Assembly (NCBI RefSeq): GCF_010731715.1
Contig: NZ_AP022587.1
Location: forward strand, 5,766,001 to 5,830,000
DNA length: 64,000 nucleotides
Source: Mycobacterium stomatepiae
Lineage (GTDB): Bacteria > Actinomycetota > Actinomycetes > Mycobacteriales > Mycobacteriaceae
Direction: 5' to 3'
Positions 1-10,605 of the stretch are shown here, piece by piece; the first letter of the stretch is position 1, and each line of letters begins with the position of its first letter. The notes under the pieces were generated by a model. That model searched no databases. It was not told where the DNA came from and saw nothing but the letters and a program-made list of their open reading frames with translations. The translations under genes and the position numbers were made by a program.

Positions 1-1
1 G

Positions 2-235
2 CTCGGCGAACTGGCCAAGGACGCGCTGACCCTCGTTGAGGTTCCGGCACTGGCGATCTCGTCGACCGACTGCCGTCAGCGCGCCGCCGAACGCCGTCCG
101 CTGTGGTACCTGATGCCCGACGGCGTCGTGCAGTACGTCTCCAAGCGCCGGCTTTACCGCGGCCCGGTCGAGGGCGAGGCCAAAGCCACACTCGGCCCAT
201 CGCAGTCCAGCCTTTCGACGGGGAACAACCCATGA
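2..235 (+). CDS. nadD: Nicotinate-nucleotide adenylyltransferase, 3' end (partial)
   Basis: This is the last 77 codons of a gene that begins outside the window. NadD adenylates nicotinate mononucleotide in NAD synthesis. The visible part holds the C-terminal ISSTDCR stretch, matching the family ISSTxxR motif, then a run rich in Arg and Tyr ([14 protein letters not shown]) typical of mycobacterial NadD. The stop overlaps the rsfS start as ATGA, so the two are translationally coupled. The neighbours match the Rv2421c-Rv2420c order in M. tuberculosis. Confidence 0.88.
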   Translation, partial: LGELAKDALTLVEVPALAISSTDCRQRAAERRPLWYLMPDGVVQYVSKRRLYRGPVEGEAKATLGPSQSSLSTGNNP

Positions 236-621
236 GCGCCACCCAGGAAGCCATCGACATGGCGACGATCGCGGCCAACGCGGCGGCTTCGAAGCTGGCC
301 AACGACGTTGTGGTGATCGACGTCTCCGGGCAATTGGTCATCACCGACTGCTTCGTCATCGCCTCGGCGTCCAACGAGCGGCAAGTCAACGCGATCGTCG
401 ACGAGGTCGAGGAGAAAATGCAGAAGGCCGGCTACAAACCCGCACGCCGCGAGGGCGCTCGGGAGGGACGCTGGACGCTGCTGGATTACCGCGACATCGT
501 CGTACACGTCCAGCACCAGGACGACCGCAACGTCTACGCCCTGGACCGCCTATGGGGTGACTGCCCGGTGATACCGGTGGACTTGGCGGCCGATTCCCAG
601 GATTCGGCGAGCGCGCAATGA
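232..621 (+). CDS. rsfS: Ribosomal silencing factor RsfS
   Basis: The 129-residue product belongs to the RsfS/Iojap (DUF143) family. These proteins bind ribosomal protein L14 and block subunit joining when nutrients are short. Family features seen are the N-terminal helix, the core [20 protein letters not shown], and [14 protein letters not shown] near residues 80-93. I chose ATG 232, inside the nadD stop, because it gives the usual family length; an in-frame upstream extension would run antiparallel to nothing but would overlap nadD. The stop overlaps gpgP, so nadD-rsfS-gpgP read as one operon. Confidence 0.93.
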   Translation: MSATQEAIDMATIAANAAASKLANDVVVIDVSGQLVITDCFVIASASNERQVNAIVDEVEEKMQKAGYKPARREGAREGRWTLLDYRDIVVHVQHQDDRNVYALDRLWGDCPVIPVDLAADSQDSASAQ

Positions 622-1277
622 GCATTCGTCGCCTGGTGATGTTGCGGCACGGCCAAACCGACTTCAACGCCGGCAGCCGCATGCAGGGGCAGTTGGACTC
701 CGCGCTGACCGAACTCGGCCGCGCCCAGGCGATCGCCGCCGCCGAGGTGCTGGGCAAGTTGCAGCCGCTGCTTATCGTGTCGTCGGATCTGCATCGCGCC
801 TACGACACCGCGGTCAAGCTCGGGGAGCGGACCGGGCTACAGGTGCGGGCGGATGAACGGCTCCGCGAGACGCACCTGGGCGAGTGGCAGGGCCTGACCC
901 ACACCGAGGTCGACGGGCAGGCCCCGGGCGCCCGGATCACCTGGCGCGACGACGCCACCTGGGCACCGCACGGCGGGGAAAGCAGGGTCGACGTTGCCGC
1001 CCGCAGCGTGCCGCTGGTCGCTGAGCTGGTGGCCGGCGAGCCCGAATGGGGAGACTCCGACGAGCCCGACCGGCCGGTGGTGCTGGTTGCCCATGGCGGG
1101 CTGATCGCCGCGTTATCGGCTGCGCTGCTGAAGCTTCCGGTCGCCAACTGGCCGATCCTGGGTGGGATGGGCAATGCTAGCTGGGTGCAGCTCTCCGGCC
1201 ACTCGCAGGACTCTGGTGCCCACTTCGGCAGCATCCGTTGGCGCCTCGATGTGTGGAATGCTTCGGCGCAGGGCTGA
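618..1277 (+). CDS. gpgP: Glucosyl-3-phosphoglycerate phosphatase
   Basis: This 219-residue protein is of the histidine phosphatase (phosphoglycerate mutase-like) superfamily. The catalytic RHG signature is R10-H11-G12 in LRHGQTDFN, and a second phosphate-binding His lies in VAHGGL. In mycobacteria this gene (Rv2419c) dephosphorylates glucosyl-3-phosphoglycerate to glucosylglycerate, an early step of methylglucose lipopolysaccharide synthesis. The adjacent octT acts later in the same pathway, which supports the specific call over a generic phosphatase. The start overlaps the rsfS stop (ATGA). Confidence 0.88.
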   Translation: MSIRRLVMLRHGQTDFNAGSRMQGQLDSALTELGRAQAIAAAEVLGKLQPLLIVSSDLHRAYDTAVKLGERTGLQVRADERLRETHLGEWQGLTHTEVDGQAPGARITWRDDATWAPHGGESRVDVAARSVPLVAELVAGEPEWGDSDEPDRPVVLVAHGGLIAALSAALLKLPVANWPILGGMGNASWVQLSGHSQDSGAHFGSIRWRLDVWNASAQG

Positions 1278-1282
1278 AAACG

Positions 1283-2077
1283 ATGTCCTCTGAGGTACGG
1301 CGCACGCTGCTGGTCTTCGCCGACTCTTTGTCCTACTACGGCCCCACCGGGGGACTGCCCGCCGATGATCCACGCATCTGGCCCAATATCGTTGCCTCCC
1401 AACTAGATTGGGATGTAGAGCTGATCGGGCGCATCGGCTGGACCTGTCGCGACGTGTGGTGGGCCGCCACGCAGGACCCGCGGGCCTGGGCGGCGCTACC
1501 CAAAGCGGGTGCGGTGATTTTCGCGACCAGTGGGATGGATTCACTGCCATCGGTGCTGCCGACCGCGCTGCGTGAACTGATCCGCTACGTCCGCCCGCCG
1601 TGGCTGCGGCGCTGGGTCCGCGACGGCTACGGGTGGCTGCAGCCGAGGCTATCGCCGATGGCCCGGGCCGCCCTGCCACCGCATTTGACGGCCGACTATC
1701 TCGAGCAGACGCGGGGCGCAATCGATTTCAACCGTCCCGGCATCCCGATCGTGGCGTCGCTGCCGTCGGTGCACATCGCCGAGACCTACGGCAAGGCCCA
1801 CCACGGGCGCGCCGGGACCGTGGCGGCCATCACTAAGTGGGCACAGCAGCATGACGTGTCCCTGGTCGACCTCAAAGCCGCTGTGGCCGAGCAGGTTATG
1901 AGCGGGCGTGGTAATCCCGACGGCATCCACTGGAATTTCGAAGCCCATCAGCGGGTCGCGGAGCTGATGCTAAAGGCGCTGGCCGAAGCCGGCGTGGCAA
2001 CGATGCAGAGCGCGCAGCGCGATGAGGAGGCGCCGCGCAATCAGGCCGGCGTTGCTTCCGAGAAGCCGCGCGGCTGA
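1283..2077 (+). CDS. octT: Diglucosylglycerate octanoyltransferase (SGNH fold)
   Basis: The 264-residue protein resembles Rv2418c OctT, which adds octanoate to diglucosylglycerate, the primer of methylglucose lipopolysaccharide. Visible SGNH-hydrolase marks are the nucleophile region FADSLSYYG (Ser15) and a C-terminal NPDGIHWN block carrying the Asp/His pair. The start ATG lies 5 bases after the gpgP stop. The last roughly 25 residues (after AEAGVA) are encoded largely by a MIRU-like repeat, so the tail is longer and less conserved than the enzyme core. Cytoplasmic; no signal peptide. Confidence 0.85.
   Translation: MSSEVRRTLLVFADSLSYYGPTGGLPADDPRIWPNIVASQLDWDVELIGRIGWTCRDVWWAATQDPRAWAALPKAGAVIFATSGMDSLPSVLPTALRELIRYVRPPWLRRWVRDGYGWLQPRLSPMARAALPPHLTADYLEQTRGAIDFNRPGIPIVASLPSVHIAETYGKAHHGRAGTVAAITKWAQQHDVSLVDLKAAVAEQVMSGRGNPDGIHWNFEAHQRVAELMLKALAEAGVATMQSAQRDEEAPRNQAGVASEKPRG
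2000..2038 (+). repeat. MIRU-like repeat, copy A, within octT 3' end
   Basis: The stretch contains ACGATGCAGAGCG followed by CGATGAGGAGG and GCGCCGCGC. It matches the motif order of copies B (2095) and C (51421): GACGATGCAGAGCG, AGCGATG, a purine run, and a GGCGGCGC-type end. Mycobacterial interspersed repetitive units carry this kind of core and sit at gene junctions. Here it is read as protein ([13 protein letters not shown]). Confidence 0.55.
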
Positions 2078-2094
2078 ACACATGACCCGCGCCG

Positions 2095-2132
2095 ACGACG
2101 ATGCAGAGCGAAGCGATGGGAAGGAGCGGCGC
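2095..2132 (+). repeat. MIRU-like repeat, copy B, octT-degV junction
   Basis: The segment reads ACGACGATGCAGAGCGAAG, CGATGGGAAGGAG, CGGCGCT and lies between the octT stop and the degV start. The GGAAGGAG run also serves as the Shine-Dalgarno for degV, so the repeat supplies its ribosome binding site. It is the closest of the three copies to the usual mycobacterial consensus as I remember it. Confidence 0.6.
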
Positions 2133-2134
2133 TC

Positions 2135-2968
2135 GTGACCGTCGTCGTGGTGACCGATGCCTCGTCGCGCCTCCCGGCCGATCTGCTCGAAAAGTGGGCG
2201 ATACGCGTTGTCCCACTGCATGTCCTGCTCGACGGCGGCGACCTGCGCGACGGGGTCGACGAGATCCCCGACGAGGTCTATCGGCACCACGCCACGACGG
2301 CGGCAGCCACCCCGGCTGAACTCGAGAAGGCCTACCGCCAAGCGTTGGCCGACTCCGACGGGGATGGCGTGGTGGCCGTGCACATTTCGTCGGCGCTGTC
2401 GGGCACCTGTGGCGTGGGTGAACGTACGGCAGCCGAAATCGGCCAGGCCGTCCGGGTTGTCGATTCGCGCTCGGCGGCCATGGGTACCGGCTTCGTCGCA
2501 CTGGCCGCCGCACGCGCCGCGGCGGCGGGCGCCGACCTGGACGCCGTGGCCACCGCCGCGAACGCCGCGGTAAACCGCACTCACGCGTTCATCGTGGTGC
2601 ACGGTCTGGACAACCTCCGGCGCAGCGGCCGCATCGGTGGCGCCAAGGCATGGCTGGGCACGGCGCTGTCTCTCAAGCCGCTGCTGCGCATCGACGACGG
2701 TAAACTCGTTCTGGCCCAACGGGTAAGGACCGTCAGCAAGGCGACGGCAGCGATGCTGGACCGGGTCTGCGAAATCGTGGGCGATAGTTCCGCGGCGGTG
2801 GCGGTGCATCACGTCGTCAACCCGGACGGCGCGAACGAGGCGGCGGCCGCATTGGCTCGCCGGCTACCGGCCTGCGAGCCGGCGATCGTCACATCGCTGG
2901 GACCGGTGCTGGGTGTCCATGTCGGCCCCGGAGCCGTCGCGGTGTGCGTGGATGTGCACACGCCTTAG
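2135..2968 (+). CDS. DegV family fatty-acid-binding protein
   Basis: The 277-residue product starts with VVVVTDASSRLP, the DegV N-terminal phosphate-side loop, and has the later HISSALSGT and VDSRSAAMGTGF blocks that line the fatty-acid pocket in this family. DegV proteins are cytosolic and in some bacteria (FakB) present fatty acids to a kinase; the role in mycobacteria is not settled. I chose GTG 2135, preceded by GGAAGGAG from a MIRU-like repeat. It corresponds in position to Rv2417c. The gene ends 45 bases before the converging mmpL remnant. Confidence 0.88.
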   Translation: MTVVVVTDASSRLPADLLEKWAIRVVPLHVLLDGGDLRDGVDEIPDEVYRHHATTAAATPAELEKAYRQALADSDGDGVVAVHISSALSGTCGVGERTAAEIGQAVRVVDSRSAAMGTGFVALAAARAAAAGADLDAVATAANAAVNRTHAFIVVHGLDNLRRSGRIGGAKAWLGTALSLKPLLRIDDGKLVLAQRVRTVSKATAAMLDRVCEIVGDSSAAVAVHHVVNPDGANEAAAALARRLPACEPAIVTSLGPVLGVHVGPGAVAVCVDVHTP

Positions 2969-3013
2969 CCCGGCAACGATGCCGCCCGCGGCGGACGCTG
3001 AGGAGCCCGGCAA

Positions 3014-5917
3014 TCAGGCTCGGGCGGATGCCGGCTTTCGGGCGTTGTCACCGCGCGGATGCACGACCTGTGGCCACCAGAACCAGCGTCCGAGCAGCGT
3101 CGCGATCGAGGGCATCAAGAGGGTCCGCACGATCAGCGTGTCGAGCAACAGACCGATGCAGACCGTGGACCCGAACTGGCCGAGAATCGTCAGGTTGCTG
3201 CCCAGCATCGACGCCATCGTGAAGGCGAACACCAGGCCGGCCGCCGTGACCACCCCGCCGGTGCCGGCCATCGAACGGATGATCCCGGTCTTGAGCCCGG
3301 CGTGGATCTCCTCCTTGAATCGCGAGACCAGCAGCAGGTTGTAGTCCGATCCGACGGCCAGCAGGATGATCACCGACAGGGCCATCACGATCCAGTGCAC
3401 CTTGATACCGAACAGGTCCTGCCAAATCAGCACGGACAGACCGAATGACGCGGCGATCGAGCTGGCCGCGGTGCCGACGATCACCAGTGCGGCAACCGCG
3501 CTTCGAGTCAGCAGCAGCATGATCATGAAGATCAGCGTCAGTGCCGACACCACCGCGATCATCAGGTCGTATTTGGCACCGTCGGCCATGTCCTTGAAGG
3601 TCGCGGCGGTCCCGCCGAGATACACCTTGGCGTCGGCGAGCGAGGATTGCTTCAGCCCTTCCTGGGCCGCCGTTCGCTCGGCGCCGACCCGCGAAATGCC
3701 TTCGGGGGTCATCGGATCGCCCTGATGGGTGATGAAGAAGCGCGCCGACTTACCGTCTGGGGACAAGAACATCCGCAGCCCGGTCTGGAAATCGGGGTTG
3801 TCGAAGGCCTCCGGCGGCAGATAGAAGAAGTCGTCGTTCTTGGACTGGTCGAAGCTCTGGCCCATCACGATCGCGGTGTTGCTCATCGACTCCATCTGGT
3901 TGATCATCGCCCGGAAGGTCTGATAGAGCGTCAACGTGATGCCCCGGGTGGTCTTCAGCGTCGTGATCAGCGTGGGAAACAGCGCATTCAGGTCGTGGGT
4001 GGCCTGGGCGGTGTGCTTGATGTCGGCCGTGAGGTAGTGGAACTGCTCGGCAAGTTGGTCGAAGCCATCCAACGTGTCGAACAGCGATCGCAGCCCGTAG
4101 CACAGCGGGATGTCGTAGCAGTGCTTCTCCCAATAGAAGTAGGTGCGCACCGGCCGGAAGGTGTCATCGAAATCCGCGATGTGGTCGCGCAGGCTATCGG
4201 TGATTTGTGACGTCACCGCCGTGGTCGCCGCGCTGTCGTCGGCGGCATGGGCCAGATCCAGCGACACCTCGTACTGGCGTTGCGTGGTGTCGATCTGGGT
4301 CTGCAGGTCATCAGCCATCTTGAGGATGTCGTTCATGCGCTCCTTGAGGAAGCCCATGTTCTGCATGGTCGTCTGGCTTTGGATGCTGTTCTGGAGCGGT
4401 ATCGAGCTGTGCTGAATCGGAATCCCCAGCGGCCTGGTGATGTCCATGGATCATGGCGATGCCCAGGACGCGAATAACGTTGTGCGTCACCCTGTCCAGT
4501 ACCAGCATGTCGGCCGGATTCCGCATGTCGTGTTCGGCCTCGATCATCAACATGTCGGGGTTCATCCGGGCTTGGGAGAAGTGCCGGTCCGCGGCGGCCT
4601 GTCCCAGGTTGGACGGCGCGGAGGCGGGCAGGTAGTGACTGTCGTTGTAGCTCGTGTGGTAACTCGGCAGCGCGACCATGCCGACCAGGACGACCGCGGC
4701 GCTGACCGCCAAAACCGCTGCGGGCCACCGCACTACCGCGGTGCCGACCCGCCGCCAGAGCCGGCCTTGCTTGGCGGCACGCTTGGACTCGAAACGGCCG
4801 AACTTACTGCCCAGGAACACGATCGCGGGACCCAGCGTGACGCCGGCCAACACCACGACCAGCATCCCGATCGCCACCGGTGCACCCATGGTGTTGAACC
4901 ACGGCAGCCGCGCGAAACTCAGGCAGTAGGTCGCACCGGCAATCGTCAGGCCCGACCCAAGCACCACCGGGGTGACACTGCGAAACGTCGTGTAATACGC
5001 GGCTTCTCGATCCTCGCCACTACGGCGCGCCTCTTGATATCGGCCGACGAGGAAGATCCCGTAGTCGGTGGCCGCGGCGATCGCCAGCATGGTGAGGATA
5101 TTCGCGGCGAACGTCGTGAGCCCGAATGCGTTGTTATAGGCGAGAACCGCCACGACTCCGCGCGCGCACGCCAGTGAAACCAGGGTCATGAACAGCTGGA
5201 TCAGGGTGGTGGCAATCGAGCGGTAGACCAGCAGCAGCATGATCGCGATCGCGCCCAGGGTGAACAGCGTGATCTTGGCCAGGCTCGCGTTCCCGATGAC
5301 GTGTGAGTCGTCGCTGAACGCTGCGGGGCCGGTGACATAGACCTTGAGTCCGGGCGGTGTGGCGTTCTTTTCGATGACCTTGCGGACCGCCTCGACCGAC
5401 TCGTTGGCCTGGGTGGTGCCCTGGTTGCCGGCCAGGTTCAGCATCACGTAGGCGCCCTTGCCGTCGGCGCTTTGAGCGCCCGCCGCCGTCAACCGGTCAC
5501 CCCAGAAGTCCTGGATGTGCTGGATGTGGTTGTGGTCCTGCTGCAGTTGGTGAATCAGGTTGTCGTAATAGCGATGTGCGTCCGGGCCCAGCGACTCCTG
5601 ACTCTCCAGGACGATCATGATCGTGCTGTTCGAGTCGAATTCCTTGAAGTTGTGCCCCAGCCGCATCATCGCCTTCATCGACGGCGCGTCCAAGGGTGCC
5701 ATCGGCGCCGAGTGCGCCTCACCGACGACCTCGAGGGGAGGGACGGCCGGACGGTGACGAGCAACCAGCCCAACAGGACCGGCACCGCGAACAGACGGAT
5801 CATGTGCGGGATAACGGGCCGGTGCGGGTGCTGGGGGTCCGCCTGGGCCGGTGCACCGATCGGTCCGGTGTCGGTGTCGTCCAGGCCGGTGTGACTCTTG
5901 TTGTTCAGGTCGCTCAC
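3014..5917 (-). pseudogene. mmpL: MmpL4-type RND lipid transporter, frameshifted
   Basis: The gene should encode about 965 residues of an MmpL transporter. The GTG start at 5917 overlaps the mmpS stop (GTGA). The frame breaks twice. Near 5742 the first membrane segment (IRLFAVPVLLGWLLVTV) runs into a wrong frame, while the correct one resumes at VPPLEVVGEAHSAPM. At 4446 one extra base splits IAMI from DITRPLG; deleting it restores IQDITRP. Sequence elsewhere is intact, with ATDYGIFLVGRYQE, SYNDSHYLP and GSDYNLLLVSRFKEE motifs carrying the paired Asp-Tyr proton-relay residues. It is either a recent pseudogene or, less likely with two lesions, assembly error. Confidence 0.82.
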
Positions 5918-6369
5918 GCGGATTTCACCAGGCGGAACGTCTGAGCGTTGTGGCCATCGGAGTTTTGCTGGTCGCGGACGACGTTGTCCACCGTGATCTT
6001 GCAGCTGATGCGGTTGCCGTCACTTTGGGCCATGATGTTGGCGCTTACCGATGGCAGCGTGGTCGAGATCGTCGTCGACCACGGCAGCGGCGCGTTGTCG
6101 ATCTGGTGGGTGTTGGCGTTCTCGTCCCAGTAGTTGATGTTCGCGGTGGCGCCCGGCGGGCCGGAGATTTCGTAGACGACGACCTTCGGGTTGAACTGCA
6201 CGATTTCGATGCCCTTGCCGGCATTGGCGTTGAGGTCCTGCGAGCCGAAGATCTTGTGCAGCCGCGACACGACCAATGCCGAGACGGCCAGTACCACAAT
6301 TAACAGCAGGGGAATCCACGCCCGCTTGAGCGCCCGAGTTATCGCGTCCGGGTTCGGCGAAGCCCGCAT
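5914..6369 (-). CDS. mmpS: MmpS family membrane accessory protein
   Basis: This 151-residue protein has one membrane segment near residues 18-37 (AWIPLLLIVVLAVSALVVSR) after a short basic cytoplasmic start, then a periplasmic beta-rich domain with KVVVYEISGPPGATANINYWDE and a TVDNVVRDQQ end, both diagnostic of MmpS. MmpS proteins assist the MmpL encoded next to them in lipid or siderophore export. The stop overlaps the mmpL start, so this is one operon, but its partner is frameshifted. It could be orphaned or serve another MmpL. Confidence 0.9.
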   Translation of the reverse strand: MRASPNPDAITRALKRAWIPLLLIVVLAVSALVVSRLHKIFGSQDLNANAGKGIEIVQFNPKVVVYEISGPPGATANINYWDENANTHQIDNAPLPWSTTISTTLPSVSANIMAQSDGNRISCKITVDNVVRDQQNSDGHNAQTFRLVKSA

Positions 6370-6540
6370 CTTGACCGCCTTCCGCTCACCGCTGCGGGGC
6401 CTGCCGTCCTGCTATGGAAGGCTCACCACCGTCGTCGACAACCTTAGTTGTCGGCGGAACCTTTGCTCGGCTAAGTACTCTAAGCCTAAAGGACGGAAGC
6501 GTTCCTCCGGGGTGCCCCGGCTGTGGCCGGCTTCGTACGC

Positions 6541-7599
6541 CTAGCGAGCCAGGCGCCCGGTGACCGGCGGTAAGTCGGCGAGGGTCGCGATCCCTGGTTT
6601 GGCGGCCACCACGGCGGGGACGGCGTTGGTGACCGGCATCGCGGTATAGATCATGCCGAGGCCCATGAACCCGGGCTCCGTCCAATCCTTCGGCGGCAGG
6701 CAGTGCAGCACGGTCCGCATGTTGGGCAAGCCGAAGACCTGAATGACGTGGCCGTGCTCGAGCGGCTTGGGCGGGACGATGTGATTACCCATGGTCCAGT
6801 TGAATCCGACGCTGACGACGTTGCGATCGCCTTCCCAGCCGCGATGAAAGCCGTACACGCCGCCGACCGTGCCCGCGGGGATCTTCATGAAGCCCAGGTC
6901 GGAGTCGCCGGTGGCCGCGGTGAACGTGACGTCGAAGGTCATCTTGTCCAGCTTGGCGCCGATCGCGTCGGCCATCATCGCCGCCGACTCGGCGAAGACT
7001 TCGCTTTCCCGCCGCACGTTCTCCGCCAGTCCCGGTGTGTCAGAGTCTTGCGAGAAGCCCATCGCCGTCTGGGTCTCCGCGGATTCGTAGGTCGAGCAGT
7101 CCACCGACTCGGTGATCCGGATTTCGTCGACGCGCTCGCATGAGGCGGACAGCACCATGCCGACCATGTTCGTCATGCCGGGATGCGCGCCGCTGCCGAA
7201 GATAGTCGAATTGCCTTTGGCGCAAGCATCTTCGATGCGTTTGCGGTCCTGTGGTGTCTGCTTGCCGCCGGTGATCCAGGCCGCGCTGGAGCACACGTTG
7301 ACCCCTGACTCCAGCAGCCGCACCAATTCGTCGACGTTGGGCCACAACGGGTTATAGCAACATGCATCCGCGCGCAGCGCGATCAGCGCATCGATGTCGT
7401 TGGTGGCCTGCACCCCGGTCGGCTCCGGCCAGCCGGAGAGTTCCGCGGCATCGACACCGACCTTGTCCGCCCCGTGGGCGTACACCCCGACCAGCTCCAT
7501 GTCGGGCCGGCCGATGATCGCGTGCAGCGAGCGGCGCCCGATGTTCCCCGTCGTCCACTGGATGACGCGTAAGGGACGGTCTGTGCTGGCTGTGCTCAT
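6541..7599 (-). CDS. Dihydrodipicolinate reductase-like NAD(P)-binding protein
   Basis: The 352-residue product opens with RVIQWTTGNIGRRSLHAII, a Rossmann dinucleotide-binding start of the form TGxxG, as in the dihydrodipicolinate-reductase-like family that also contains 2,4-diaminopentanoate dehydrogenase. A central GSGAHPGMTN loop and a long C-terminal alpha/beta part fit that family. The substrate cannot be read from sequence. It sits between the mmpS and fadD genes on the same strand but is separated from each by untranslated DNA (171 and 77 or more bases), so membership of the lipid locus is only positional. Confidence 0.75.
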   Translation of the reverse strand: MSTASTDRPLRVIQWTTGNIGRRSLHAIIGRPDMELVGVYAHGADKVGVDAAELSGWPEPTGVQATNDIDALIALRADACCYNPLWPNVDELVRLLESGVNVCSSAAWITGGKQTPQDRKRIEDACAKGNSTIFGSGAHPGMTNMVGMVLSASCERVDEIRITESVDCSTYESAETQTAMGFSQDSDTPGLAENVRRESEVFAESAAMMADAIGAKLDKMTFDVTFTAATGDSDLGFMKIPAGTVGGVYGFHRGWEGDRNVVSVGFNWTMGNHIVPPKPLEHGHVIQVFGLPNMRTVLHCLPPKDWTEPGFMGLGMIYTAMPVTNAVPAVVAAKPGIATLADLPPVTGRLAR

Positions 7600-7676
7600 C
7601 GTGGCTCCTTTGCCGCTGCGGGGGTGGAACCATTATGCGAACGCCGCAGCCGGGTGCGGCGTTCGGGCGTGCCGGG

Positions 7677-9410
<1,734 letters not shown>

Positions 9411-9420
9411 AGGCGCGTGG

Positions 9421-10548
9421 TCAGTGGTCGACTTGGCCTGCGCCGTGCGACAACACGGACGTGGCACCGGCAAGGATCTGGGAAAGCGGGTCGGCGCCGC
9501 CGCCGAACGTCGCCTGGTTGGCGGGCGCGGTGACTTCCGCCGGGTCGAAGCCGTGCACCGGGTCCACCTGAACCGGCGCGGTCGCCGGGTCGTCGTTGCG
9601 CGAGTAGCCCGCGTTCACCCGGGGAATCAGGATCGCGTCCAGCTTGTTGAGCGTGCCTTCGTCGATCCCGACGTACTTCAACGGCATGACAAGCGGCAGG
9701 TGCTTCTCCGGGACCATGATCGTCGTGTCTTTCGCGCCCCGGGAGTTGATCGTCGTTCTGATGTTCTGTGGCGGCACCATGCTCGCGTTGGTGAAGGCCA
9801 CCGCGGTGTGACCCGTGGCGAGGCCCAGCAGCGTGTTGGCCAGCGCGAACAGGTTGTCCGGCCGGTCGGGGAAGTCCGCGATCGAGTCGTATGCGGCCAC
9901 GAATCTGTTTGTGTCGTACTGACTCTCATACGGCGGGGGCATGGTGTAGTCGAGGGCTGGAACAACGGTGCCGACCGGGAACATGGCACTCAGGAAGCTC
10001 TGACCGAAAGCATGACGCCCGATCGGGTCGCCGAATGTGGCGAAGTTCAGTTTGTCCGGCGGGGGAGCAGTCGGGTCGTTGGCCAGGCGCGCCTGCTCGC
10101 CGTCGACCACGAACCCGCCCTCGGACAAGCCGATCGCGGTTCCGGGGCGACCGGCGCGGATCGCCGCATCGAGGTTGTCGACGCCCACGTCGACCGACTC
10201 GCCGACGCTGGGGCCGTCCAGACCAAGGCCGGGGAAGAGTTCATCGAACCGGCCGATGCCGGGGAAGAGCCGTTCCAGCACGTGACCCTGCACCTGGCCC
10301 GCCGGGTAGCGGACGATTTCGCGTTTCTGGCCGGGGAACCATTGGGCACCCTCCTGACGGATGTACTCGTCGTAAGGGATGCCCAGCACGTGAGCGCCGC
10401 CGAGCGCGAACGCGGTCTGGTCGCCCGGTGCTCCGGGTGTCGGCGGCCCGCCGATGGGCGTGTCGTCAGCCGACGCGGTACCGACACCGAAATAACCTGT
10501 GGCGCCGACGGTTACCAGCGCCGAAACTCCTGCGAGTAGTTTCTTCAT
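9421..10548 (-). CDS. Secreted PE-PPE-domain esterase/acyltransferase (Chp2-like)
   Basis: The 375-residue product begins with [18 protein letters not shown] and a predicted cleavage after GTASA near residue 27, so it should be exported or membrane-tethered. The nucleophile elbow is GLSEG with Ser142, the alpha/beta-hydrolase signature of the PE-PPE domain family (also Rv1184c Chp2). In TPP synthesis the enzyme called PE moves acyl chains onto diacyltrehalose outside the cytoplasm; Chp2 does so for polyacyltrehalose. ATG 10548 is chosen because it places the signal peptide at the N-terminus; 16 more codons are open upstream. It lies between mmpL10 and fadD, as expected for an operon. Confidence 0.83.
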   Translation of the reverse strand: MKKLLAGVSALVTVGATGYFGVGTASADDTPIGGPPTPGAPGDQTAFALGGAHVLGIPYDEYIRQEGAQWFPGQKREIVRYPAGQVQGHVLERLFPGIGRFDELFPGLGLDGPSVGESVDVGVDNLDAAIRAGRPGTAIGLSEGGFVVDGEQARLANDPTAPPPDKLNFATFGDPIGRHAFGQSFLSAMFPVGTVVPALDYTMPPPYESQYDTNRFVAAYDSIADFPDRPDNLFALANTLLGLATGHTAVAFTNASMVPPQNIRTTINSRGAKDTTIMVPEKHLPLVMPLKYVGIDEGTLNKLDAILIPRVNAGYSRNDDPATAPVQVDPVHGFDPAEVTAPANQATFGGGADPLSQILAGATSVLSHGAGQVDH

Positions 10549-10605
10549 TCCTAATCCTGACCGCTCGGATTCGTTTCGTAGTCTCACATAGATCATGCGT
10601 ACGCC

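Noticed and set aside
2969..3013. GC-rich inverted repeats (CCGCC-CGC-GGCGG) between degV and mmpL as a terminator
   Set aside because: The stem is short and no T-run follows; in this GC content such repeats occur by chance, so I do not call a terminator.
4311..4447. Two separate overlapping mmpL genes
   Set aside because: The two halves together make one MmpL with normal order of motifs, and a one-base change restores a continuous frame, so this is one broken gene.
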